A stretch of 57,652 nucleotides of DNA from Ruminiclostridium sp. (GTDB lineage Bacteria; Bacillota; Clostridia; Oscillospirales; Ruminococcaceae), in the NCBI GenBank assembly GCA_017625405.1, contig JAGALB010000025.1:1-57652 (forward strand). The letters are read 5' to 3'. The position numbers were made by a program, and so were the translations under genes. The notes below the pieces were generated by a model that was not told the origin of the DNA, did not search any database, and saw only the letters and a list, made by a program, of their open reading frames with translations. Each line of letters opens with the position of its first letter. The first letter of the stretch is position 1. Shown here piece after piece: positions 23,882-30,886 of the stretch.

Positions 23882-26665
23882 TTACTTAATTGTTTTGATA
23901 AGTGAAACGCATACATTTTCACCGAATGATAATGTTATATCATGATTACCGCTTATATCAATTTCAGCTGTATATTCGTTGAAATCAGTATAACCGTCTG
24001 ATGCGGCTATTGTAAGCTCACATGCAGGTTCTTTTGCATTGTCTATGAGAACGGCTATCTTCTTTTCGGAAACGACTGCCGCAGCCTTTACAGCAATTTC
24101 TTTGACACCGTCAAGACATACATTCTGATATGTAAGAGTATTTACCCACTTGCGGCCTCGCACATGGCTTTCGCAGGTAATGGGATTGATGTAAATTTCT
24201 GTATTCTTTTCCCTGTCGTAATACTGAGCTTCGGTTTCAATTGTAAAATCTCTGGGAGGAATCACTTCACCCGTAACGCTTACAGTTCCGCTGTGACGTA
24301 TGTCGGAAGAAGATGCGCCTGTCATAATCTCGTACTCTCCGCTTTCAAGGCAGAAGCGCTGACGGGAAACATCATAGAATTCCAGTTCACGAAGAGGAAC
24401 GGTAATTTCCACATGAACAGCTTCACCTGCACATACTGAAATGCGCCTGAATCCGCAGAGCTGTTTTACAGGGCGTCTGATACGCTGTGAAACCGGACGG
24501 TAATAAACCTGAACTACCTCTTCTCCGTCGCACTTACCGATATTTCTGATATCGGCAGAAACGATTATTTCGTTTCCCTTCACTTCATAATTTACGTTGC
24601 TGTATTCAAATTCAGTGTAGCTGAGACCGTGACCGAAAGGATAAAGAGCTTTACCCTCAAACCAACGGTAGGTCATCTTATTTTTCATTATGTCATAATC
24701 CTTGATGTCAGCAAGGTCTTCATCACATTCATACCAGGTTACAGGAGTTCTGCCTGCGGGATTATGAGCTCCGAAAACGGTTTGCGCAAAGGCATGGCCA
24801 AGCTCAGGACCTGCATGGTTGGTCCAGAGAATAGCAGCGGGACGCTTATCGGTAAAGGGCATGGAATAAGTATAGCTGGAAACAACTACGAAAACAAAAT
24901 CAGGTCGTGTTTCCGCAAGCTTCAGCACAGCCTTTCGCTGAACATCAGGAAGCTCGATGGTTTTTCTGTCATAGCATTCACGTGCAACCTGTTCGGGGTC
25001 GTTACCGCCGCAGTAAATAACAGTATCTGCTTCAGCGGCAATTTGTGCGATTCTTTCATCGCCCCTGCACAAGGTCTGTATATCAAACATTACGCTTTCA
25101 TCGGGCTGTGCATTTTCACGAAGCACAAGACGGTTATTTTCATCAAGGGTGAACTGCTTCTTGTGAAGATAATCAGAAATTATCTGCTTACCTGTCTTGC
25201 TGTGAGTATGTACCTGAAGAGTTTCGGATGTGAACCAGCCGTAAACGGTTGTTTTTCCGTATGAGGGCGGCTCGCCATCAGGCATATGCATTATTCTGCC
25301 GTCCTTTACGCTCTGGAAATTCACCCATTTGTGCTGGTGGTCGTGATGACAGTAATAGAAACGCTCGGCATTATCCTCTTCTGCGTCCGCATAGAAATCG
25401 CCGTCATCGGCAAGACGTAGGAATTTACCGTTGGGAGCTTTGATTGCGACAATATCCCAGCCTGTATCGCACACAAGCTCGCAACCAGCTTCAACAAGTC
25501 CCTGCTTTATGGAAATATTGTAGGAACTGATACCTGTATACCAGTCAAGAAGATTACAGTCAATATTGGGTCCGAGAAGAGCAATTTTTCCTGCCTTTTC
25601 CTTATTTATCGGCAGTCCGCCACGATTTTCAAGAAGAGTCATTCCTTCTTTTGCGGCACGTAAATTAAGCATTCTGTCGGCTTCGGTATTTACATCATCA
25701 AGAGTAATATCGTCAAAAGGTGTGTACGGGTCGAAATGTCCTAAGTGGATACGTCCGATAATTGTGTTACGGATTGCACTGTCAATTTCCGCTTCGGTAA
25801 TAATTCCCTTTTCAAGTGCTGTTCTTGCGGCTCTCGAAACATTATCCACTGCGTCTGTCATGCAGTCTGTGCCTGCACTTATACAGGCCTTGAGTGCTTC
25901 GGCATGCGTTGCAAAAAGCTTATGAGCAGTAACATTCTGAGAAAAATCGCCGCCGTCGGTTACAACAAATGTAAGTCCCCACTCTTTTTTCAGCAGATTC
26001 TTTACATCATGATTTATAACAGCAGGAGTGTGACAAAGCTCGTTATATGCAGTCATTATGCTTTCTGTTCCGCCTCTCACAATAGACGCCTTGAACGCTG
26101 CATAATAATATTCATGTCTTAAACGGGGATTCAGGTTGGCGTTGTCGCTGCCTCTGCCCTCTTCGTGATTATTGGCGCAGAAATGCTTTAACGTCGGGAT
26201 AGTTGCGGCTACCTTTCCGTCGCCACGGAGTCCCCTGGTGTAGGCAATTGACATTTCACCTGTAAGGAACGGATCTTCGCCGTAGCATTCCTCATTTCTG
26301 CCCCAGCGTGCGTCACGTGCAAGGTCAACGGTAGGTCCCCAGACCATAAGTCCGCCCTTGGGCTCTGCATTATAATATGCTCTCGCTTCTTTTGCGGCGG
26401 TCTTACCGATTTCAAGCATCATTTCAGGGTCAAAGCTTGCAGACATACCCATTGGCTGAGGGAAAACGGTGCTGGGCTTGTCCTCACTGCGGTTTACAAG
26501 TCCACGGGCAATTTCACAGCCTACATACCATTCGCCTATTCCAAGACGTTCAACAGGCAGATTATGGGTAGAAAGAAATCCGATTTTTTCATCAAGTGTG
26601 AGTCTTGAAACAAGGTCATCGGCACGCTCGGCATCGGATAATTCGGGATTACGGAACGGTAACAT
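23882..26665 (-). CDS. GH3 beta-glucosidase/beta-xylosidase family enzyme
   Basis: The product has 927 residues with AAAAGGAG upstream and no signal peptide, so it is cytoplasmic. The GH3 N-terminal barrel shows WGPTVDLARDARWGRNEECYGEDP, LKHFCANN (Lys160-His161) and the nucleophile Asp237 in FVVTDGGD. The GH3 C-terminal domain starts near 345 (GMTLLENRGGLPI, LLGPN) and resumes with YCGGNDPEQVARE and YPFGHGLSYTEF; a fibronectin-III-like domain follows. Between about 395 and 520 there is an insert (NGKFLRLADDGDF, HKWVNFQSVKDGRIMHM) that looks like a fascin-type beta-trefoil, seen in some GH3 enzymes. It probably trims oligosaccharides made by the GH5 enzyme. Specificity is not clear. Confidence 0.92.
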   Translation of the reverse strand: MLPFRNPELSDAERADDLVSRLTLDEKIGFLSTHNLPVERLGIGEWYVGCEIARGLVNRSEDKPSTVFPQPMGMSASFDPEMMLEIGKTAAKEARAYYNAEPKGGLMVWGPTVDLARDARWGRNEECYGEDPFLTGEMSIAYTRGLRGDGKVAATIPTLKHFCANNHEEGRGSDNANLNPRLRHEYYYAAFKASIVRGGTESIMTAYNELCHTPAVINHDVKNLLKKEWGLTFVVTDGGDFSQNVTAHKLFATHAEALKACISAGTDCMTDAVDNVSRAARTALEKGIITEAEIDSAIRNTIIGRIHLGHFDPYTPFDDITLDDVNTEADRMLNLRAAKEGMTLLENRGGLPINKEKAGKIALLGPNIDCNLLDWYTGISSYNISIKQGLVEAGCELVCDTGWDIVAIKAPNGKFLRLADDGDFYADAEEDNAERFYYCHHDHQHKWVNFQSVKDGRIMHMPDGEPPSYGKTTVYGWFTSETLQVHTHSKTGKQIISDYLHKKQFTLDENNRLVLRENAQPDESVMFDIQTLCRGDERIAQIAAEADTVIYCGGNDPEQVARECYDRKTIELPDVQRKAVLKLAETRPDFVFVVVSSYTYSMPFTDKRPAAILWTNHAGPELGHAFAQTVFGAHNPAGRTPVTWYECDEDLADIKDYDIMKNKMTYRWFEGKALYPFGHGLSYTEFEYSNVNYEVKGNEIIVSADIRNIGKCDGEEVVQVYYRPVSQRIRRPVKQLCGFRRISVCAGEAVHVEITVPLRELEFYDVSRQRFCLESGEYEIMTGASSSDIRHSGTVSVTGEVIPPRDFTIETEAQYYDREKNTEIYINPITCESHVRGRKWVNTLTYQNVCLDGVKEIAVKAAAVVSEKKIAVLIDNAKEPACELTIAASDGYTDFNEYTAEIDISGNHDITLSFGENVCVSLIKTIK

Positions 26666-26703
26666 AAAAACACTCCTTTTCAGTAATTAAGGGCTTTTTT
26701 CAC

Positions 26704-26767
26704 ATTATAAATCATAGAGAGTGTTTTGTATATGTGAAAATCAGGTTTTATATCAAAAAATATGATA
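26704..26767 (-). promoter_or_regulatory. GH3 promoter with TATCA-N7-TGATA dyad
   Basis: On the minus strand TATAAT (26709-26704) has only a weak -35 (TATACA, 26732-26727). Upstream lies TATCA/TGATA at 26751-26767, whose 14-nt arm TTTTATATCAAAAA (26746-26759, plus strand) is identical to one in the AraC promoter. Position about -50 to -72 is typical for an AraC-type activator site. Confidence 0.5.
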
Positions 26768-26771
26768 GTTT

Positions 26772-28427
26772 TCATGTTATCGGAATTATTGATTCCAGTT
26801 TAGCAATATACGGGTCATATCCCGAGCCGTTATCGTACGTCCAGTACATATAGATATCTGAAAGTGTAGCACGCACTTTTGTACTATCATTACCGTTCAA
26901 TATTTTTTTCATCTTTTCGGCATTAGTTTCACTGTGATGCAACGAAAAGTGCGTTGTTCTGCCGCTGGTTTTTACATATCCATTATTACTACTGTAACCC
27001 CAGCCGTTTGTATAGTAATGAAGCATGGGTAGATTGTTTTCTTTGAGGGAGCTTGAAAATGGAACGAACATATATCCTCTCCATACTGGGTCATTTTCAT
27101 CGGCATAAAACAGTACTCCGTCAAGCGTGACTTCACCTTCGAATTCAGCTACTGACCAGCCCGGAACACCTGTTCTTATACCTGAATCTTCAATTGCAAC
27201 CAAAGGTCCCAGATGTGTTTCTGTTTTTATTAAAGTCAGATTACCGAATTTATCACCCTTATTTGCTTTTTTGTATACACTTTTATAATTCCTTTCTTTT
27301 TTGAACATTCCGTTCTCGTCAAACATTTCGGGATTATCTTTGGAATTATAGGTTTCGTCATATTCCGTTTCAAAGAAAACCACATTATAATTTGAACGTG
27401 TTATTGTATTTATCTCAAATGTTTCTTTGCAATCTGCAAAATACACCTCTTCAACTGGCTCATATGTGTTTTTATACTGCCACACTCCGTCTGTTTTCTC
27501 AAAAACAAGTACAAAATACTGCTCTTCAGGCTCAACGTCTAATTCCATGTCCATATAAGCATCGTATTCAGACTTTTTAAAATGTCTTATTCCCAGTTCA
27601 ACCTTATCCTCGGAATATGAAACAAGATATCGTTCTTGGTCGGGTGTGCCAAGCGTTCCTAAACCATATACCCATTCTGTTCCGTCAATATCCGTAAAGA
27701 TTGGCTTTTCATCAAGAGTACCATTCAGACATTCTTCGAAATTCCCGCCGACAATACTGTTAAGTTTCATCTGTCCTAATGAACTTAACTTGCCCTCTGA
27801 AATTTCCTTGCTGTATGAATATGATTTCTTATGATATTTGGCTGTATTTTCGTCAATAATTATGTCATCCATAAAATGAGCATAATCATTAATCTGGTAC
27901 ATAACAGAAGTATCAGCTTTATTTACAAAAAAACAGGACCTCATGCCGCCTCCAACGTACCAAAGAACATACCCATCATCAATTTCCATAAAGCGAGTAG
28001 GATAACAGCTATTTGTAAAACTAAAATAACAGTCCTGATATGTAAAGCTTATTTCACTTGTATCATTTTTCCATTCACCGTAAAATACGTTTTCGAAAAT
28101 TTCAAATTGCTCCTCTTCAGATGGAGCGATTTCATCAAATGAATGGTAGTCAAAAAGATATACTTCCGATTTCGGGGTCATTGGAGTATCTTCTGTTGCT
28201 TGTGTTATTTCCGTTTCTTTTGTAGGTGATGATGTTTGCTTTTCAGTGGTAGTGGCGATTGTGGTAGTTGTAGTTGTAGTAGTTGTTGTTGGTGGCGTTG
28301 TCACAACTATTGTTTCTGCAGTTGTAGTTGTCGTTATTTCTGATGTCGCCTGCTCCGCTTTTTCGGCAGTATTACATCCCGACAGAAGCATTGTTATTGC
28401 AAGTAAAAGTGATATCTTCTTTTTCAT
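26772..28427 (-). CDS. Poly-threonine-linker lipoprotein, unknown function
   Basis: The product has 551 residues from ATG 28427, with GGGGAG upstream; the frame is open further upstream but without a site. It has a lipoprotein signal (MLLSGC, Cys18), a long Thr-rich linker (about 30-70, including a run of ten Thr), and a 450-residue extracellular region with many Tyr, Glu and Asp. Possible repeated beta units occur (WKNDTSEISFTYQDCYFSF near 130; WVYGLGTLGTPDQERYLVSYSEDKVELGIRHF near 260). I recognise no family. Base composition appears more AT-rich than the GH3 gene. A sigma-A promoter with four phased TTACAA boxes lies upstream. Confidence 0.75.
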   Translation of the reverse strand: MKKKISLLLAITMLLSGCNTAEKAEQATSEITTTTTAETIVVTTPPTTTTTTTTTTIATTTEKQTSSPTKETEITQATEDTPMTPKSEVYLFDYHSFDEIAPSEEEQFEIFENVFYGEWKNDTSEISFTYQDCYFSFTNSCYPTRFMEIDDGYVLWYVGGGMRSCFFVNKADTSVMYQINDYAHFMDDIIIDENTAKYHKKSYSYSKEISEGKLSSLGQMKLNSIVGGNFEECLNGTLDEKPIFTDIDGTEWVYGLGTLGTPDQERYLVSYSEDKVELGIRHFKKSEYDAYMDMELDVEPEEQYFVLVFEKTDGVWQYKNTYEPVEEVYFADCKETFEINTITRSNYNVVFFETEYDETYNSKDNPEMFDENGMFKKERNYKSVYKKANKGDKFGNLTLIKTETHLGPLVAIEDSGIRTGVPGWSVAEFEGEVTLDGVLFYADENDPVWRGYMFVPFSSSLKENNLPMLHYYTNGWGYSSNNGYVKTSGRTTHFSLHHSETNAEKMKKILNGNDSTKVRATLSDIYMYWTYDNGSGYDPYIAKLESIIPIT

Positions 28428-28454
28428 AGCATTCTCCCCACTGTTTTTTACTAA

Positions 28455-28483
28455 ATTATAACATGCTGTAAGTGTAAAATCAA
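28455..28483 (-). promoter_or_regulatory. Promoter of the poly-Thr lipoprotein gene
   Basis: TTGATT (28483-28478), 17 bp, TATAAT (28460-28455) on the minus strand, about 28 bp before the start. Confidence 0.65.
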
Positions 28484-28521
28484 TTACAAAGTGGTTACAA
28501 ATTATTACAATTCGGTTACAA
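28484..28521. promoter_or_regulatory. Four helically phased TTACAA boxes
   Basis: TTACAA occurs at 28484, 28495, 28505 and 28516, spaced 11, 10 and 11 bp. On the minus strand this gives two roughly 21-bp direct repeats, each TTTGTAACC plus TTGTAAT. The array abuts the -35 of the lipoprotein promoter. OmpR/PhoB-type regulators (for example B. subtilis PhoP) bind direct repeats with this period; the actual regulator is unknown. Confidence 0.6.
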
Positions 28522-28599
28522 AATTTTAACCCTTTCCCTGACTTTTGCATATATTGTAAAAGCGGCATCAGCCGCAAACATATCGAAAGGAGTAATGAC

Positions 28600-28788
28600 A
28601 TGAATAATTGCGATATGATGAAGCCTGACGCTGAAAAAGGAGTCAGACGTGTTGGTTACGCATACGTTCCCGTTCAGCGTATCGGAAAAGTTTATACGCC
28701 TTCAAAGGCGCTTATGCAGGGTACTGTTTTCCCTGAGCTTGACATCGGCATTGACGAATATTTAAGGGGGCTGTGGAATGGAAAATAA
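28600..28788 (+). CDS. cotJA: Spore coat protein CotJA
   Basis: The product has 62 residues with AAAGGAG 7 nt upstream. It matches the small CotJA family: an N-terminal polar segment, then GYAYVPVQRIGKVYTPSKALMQGTVFPELD and a C-terminal Leu/Trp tail. It is an inner spore-coat component made in the mother cell in Bacillus; no clear sigma-E promoter could be fitted here (a CATATATT at 28548 is a possible -10). It overlaps cotJB. Confidence 0.9.
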   Translation: MNNCDMMKPDAEKGVRRVGYAYVPVQRIGKVYTPSKALMQGTVFPELDIGIDEYLRGLWNGK

Positions 28789-29038
28789 TGCAAACTGCGC
28801 TCAGCTGCTCAGAAACGTAAGCGAAGCCTGCTTCTACGCTACTGACCTGAAGCTTTATCTTGACACTCACCCTGATGATATCAGGGCACTTGAAATGCAC
28901 CGTGAAGCCTGCAGACAACTTAAAGCCTGCAAGGAAGCCTTTGAAAACTGCTGCTATCCTCTTCAGTCCTGCTGTGCAGGCGATGACGGCGAATGGGACT
29001 GGCTCATGGGCTGCTGGCCGTCAGAAAGGTTGGTGTAA
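28778..29038 (+). CDS. cotJB: Spore coat protein CotJB
   Basis: The product has 86 residues. The start overlaps the cotJA stop by 11 bp and is preceded by AAGGGGG. The helical core LLRNVSEACFYATDLKLYLDTHPDD and HREACRQLKACKEAFEN is typical of CotJB. The C-terminus is richer in Cys and Trp (CCYPLQSCC, DWLMGCWP) than I would expect, which might support cross-linking in the coat. Confidence 0.9.
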   Translation: MENNANCAQLLRNVSEACFYATDLKLYLDTHPDDIRALEMHREACRQLKACKEAFENCCYPLQSCCAGDDGEWDWLMGCWPSERLV

Positions 29039-29041
29039 GGT

Positions 29042-29599
29042 ATGTTTATATTTGAAAAAAGAACACAGTTTCCTGTAAAAATCAACAACAAGAATCCGAA
29101 GCTTGCAAGCTATATTCTTTCGCAATACGGCGGTCCTGACGGCGAGCTGGGGGCATCGCTCCGCTACCTGTCACAAAGATTTGCTCAGACAGATAAAAGA
29201 GGTATTGCACTTCTCACGGATATCGGCACTGAGGAACTTGGTCACCTGGAAATGATCGGCAGTATTGTCACCCAGCTTACCAAGGGCGAGGGGGCAAAGA
29301 GCTTCGACAGATACGGAGTCGGCGACTACTACGTTGACCACGCCAACGGCGTTTATCCTGCAAGCGCAGCAGGCGTTCCCTGGTCTGCTGCAACAATTCA
29401 GAGCAAGGCTGACCCCATTGCAGATATCATGGAAGACATGGCTGCGGAACAGAAAGCAAGAGCCACATATGACAACATTCTGAGAATGTGTGATGACCCC
29501 GATGTAAGCAACGTTATCAAATTCCTGCGTGCGAGAGAGGTTGTGCATTTTCAGCGTTTCGGCGAACTTCTTAACATCTTACAGTCTAAAATCAAATAA
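29042..29599 (+). CDS. cotJC: Spore coat protein CotJC (manganese-catalase-like)
   Basis: The product has 185 residues, 3 bp after cotJB. It is a ferritin-like four-helix protein of the Mn-catalase family with the metal ligands visible as Glu in GPDGELGASLRYLSQR, TEELGHLEMIG (E..H), DMAAEQKARATYDNI and REVVHFQRFGELL (E..H). Its length is usual for CotJC. Whether it has catalase activity in the coat is unproven. Together with cotJA and cotJB it indicates that the organism can, or recently could, sporulate. Confidence 0.95.
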   Translation: MFIFEKRTQFPVKINNKNPKLASYILSQYGGPDGELGASLRYLSQRFAQTDKRGIALLTDIGTEELGHLEMIGSIVTQLTKGEGAKSFDRYGVGDYYVDHANGVYPASAAGVPWSAATIQSKADPIADIMEDMAAEQKARATYDNILRMCDDPDVSNVIKFLRAREVVHFQRFGELLNILQSKIK

Positions 29600-29633
29600 A
29601 AAAAGCGGAATCTGCATGCAGATTCCGCTTTTT
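29600..29633 (+). terminator. Bidirectional terminator between cotJC and tspO
   Basis: A 34-bp perfect palindrome (AAAAAGCGGAATCTGCA and its complement) gives a strong stem with T5 or more on both strands. The tspO stop codon begins at its edge. Confidence 0.92.
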
Positions 29634-30106
29634 CAATTTATAACCGCTACCGCAATTGTGAGATATGTCGCAAAGGCAACCCACAGAAGGTACGGTATAT
29701 TTATCAGCGCAGACATCGGGCTTATCTTTCTGAACGCTGCTATCATCATAGCTATCAACACAAGCAGTACGATAATTACTATAACTGCCAGCCACAGCGC
29801 TTCAAATCTGAAAAATACGATGCTCCACAGAAAATTTACCGCAAGCTGTGCCCAGTAGATTTTCAATGCTTTTGTTTTGTCAGATTGATTTGCCTCAGAC
29901 GAATAAACCAGATATGCAGAAAAGCCCATTACCGCATAAAGAACAGTCCAGACAACGGGAAACAGCCAGGATGGCGGCAAAAGCGGCGGCGGTGTGAATT
30001 TGTCATAGAAATTACCGAATCCGCCCGATAGAAGTGCCGAAATTACTCCCACAAGCTCTGCCGAAAGAATAAAAATAGCTATATCCCAAAAATTATGCTT
30101 TTTCAT
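29633..30106 (-). CDS. TspO/MBR-family membrane protein
   Basis: The product has 157 residues with GGAGGT upstream. Five transmembrane helices are visible. Family motifs are intact: KFTPPPLLPPSWLFPVVWTVLYAVMGFSAYLV, WAQLAVNFLWSIVFF and IPYLLWVAFATYL. TspO proteins bind porphyrins and other hydrophobic ligands and are linked to stress and light/oxygen responses in bacteria; no heme gene is nearby. It is monocistronic and convergent with cotJC. Confidence 0.95.
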   Translation of the reverse strand: MKKHNFWDIAIFILSAELVGVISALLSGGFGNFYDKFTPPPLLPPSWLFPVVWTVLYAVMGFSAYLVYSSEANQSDKTKALKIYWAQLAVNFLWSIVFFRFEALWLAVIVIIVLLVLIAMMIAAFRKISPMSALINIPYLLWVAFATYLTIAVAVIN

Positions 30107-30162
30107 AAAGCACCTCCGAAGTTGTACTGATACAGCTTATGCGAAGGCTGTTGATTATATGC

Positions 30163-30192
30163 AAAAAACACATCTGAGCTGACTCAGATGTG
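30163..30192 (-). terminator. Terminator of the MocA-VTC-CotH-DUF4956 operon
   Basis: The 10-bp stem CACATCTGAG/CTCAGATGTG with loop CTGA, followed on the minus strand by six T. Confidence 0.88.
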
Positions 30193-30199
30193 CTTTTTA

Positions 30200-30871
30200 T
30201 TATAACTCATCTCTGTTTACGGGTACAAGTCCGCAGCTCACAGTAAGATTACCGTTGCGGCAACGTATCTTGTCCAGCATTTCCTTTTCCTTGGTTACAT
30301 CCTTCATATTAATTACATACTGCAGATCAAACATCGTACCCATACGTACGGACTTTACGAACTGGAGAGTGAACTTTGTGGTATACTCATTGAAAATATC
30401 ATCAAAAAGTCCGTTATAATCCATATCTTCAGTAACAAGAATGCGAAGAAGACGGGAATTCTTGTCATGCTCGGAAGGAATAAGTTTTTCCGCAATAAGA
30501 ACAATCAGAGAAATTGCAATTGTGAAAATAAGGCTGTACCATATGTAGCCCATACCGGAGCCTATACCGGACGCCATTGCAAGGAAAAGTATACATATAT
30601 CCCTTGAACTGCCGGGAACGGAACGGAAACGCACCAGGCTGAATGCACCTGCTACTGCTACACCTGCACCTACACTGCCGTTAACAAGCATGATTACCGT
30701 CTGAACAACAGCAGGCATTATAATTGCTGTAATCATCATGTATTTTGAGGGTCTGTCTGTACCCATCCTGTATACCACTGAAATTATAATACCGCAAAGA
30801 AGTGCTATCCCCATTACAATTGCAAATCCCAGAGGATTATCAGTTGCTACCTGTTTGAATAAAAAGTCCAT
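30200..30871 (-). CDS. DUF4956 membrane protein
   Basis: The product has 223 residues with AAAGG upstream. Four transmembrane helices (about 14-34, 46-65, 70-85 and 103-130) surround the conserved loop GAGVAVAGAFSLVRFRSVPGSSRDICILFLAMASGIGSGMGY, which is the DUF4956 hallmark. The C-terminal 80 residues form a soluble ferredoxin-like domain. No function is established. Its regular neighbourhood with VTC-type polyphosphate polymerases and CotH proteins suggests a channel or scaffold in that system; this is inference from context. It is the last gene of a four-gene operon. Confidence 0.88.
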   Translation of the reverse strand: MDFLFKQVATDNPLGFAIVMGIALLCGIIISVVYRMGTDRPSKYMMITAIIMPAVVQTVIMLVNGSVGAGVAVAGAFSLVRFRSVPGSSRDICILFLAMASGIGSGMGYIWYSLIFTIAISLIVLIAEKLIPSEHDKNSRLLRILVTEDMDYNGLFDDIFNEYTTKFTLQFVKSVRMGTMFDLQYVINMKDVTKEKEMLDKIRCRNGNLTVSCGLVPVNRDEL

Positions 30872-30886
30872 ATTTTTACCTTTCCT

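Noticed and set aside
28246-28461. Val-rich plus-strand open frame
   Set aside because: It is the antisense of the poly-Thr linker and signal peptide of the lipoprotein gene.
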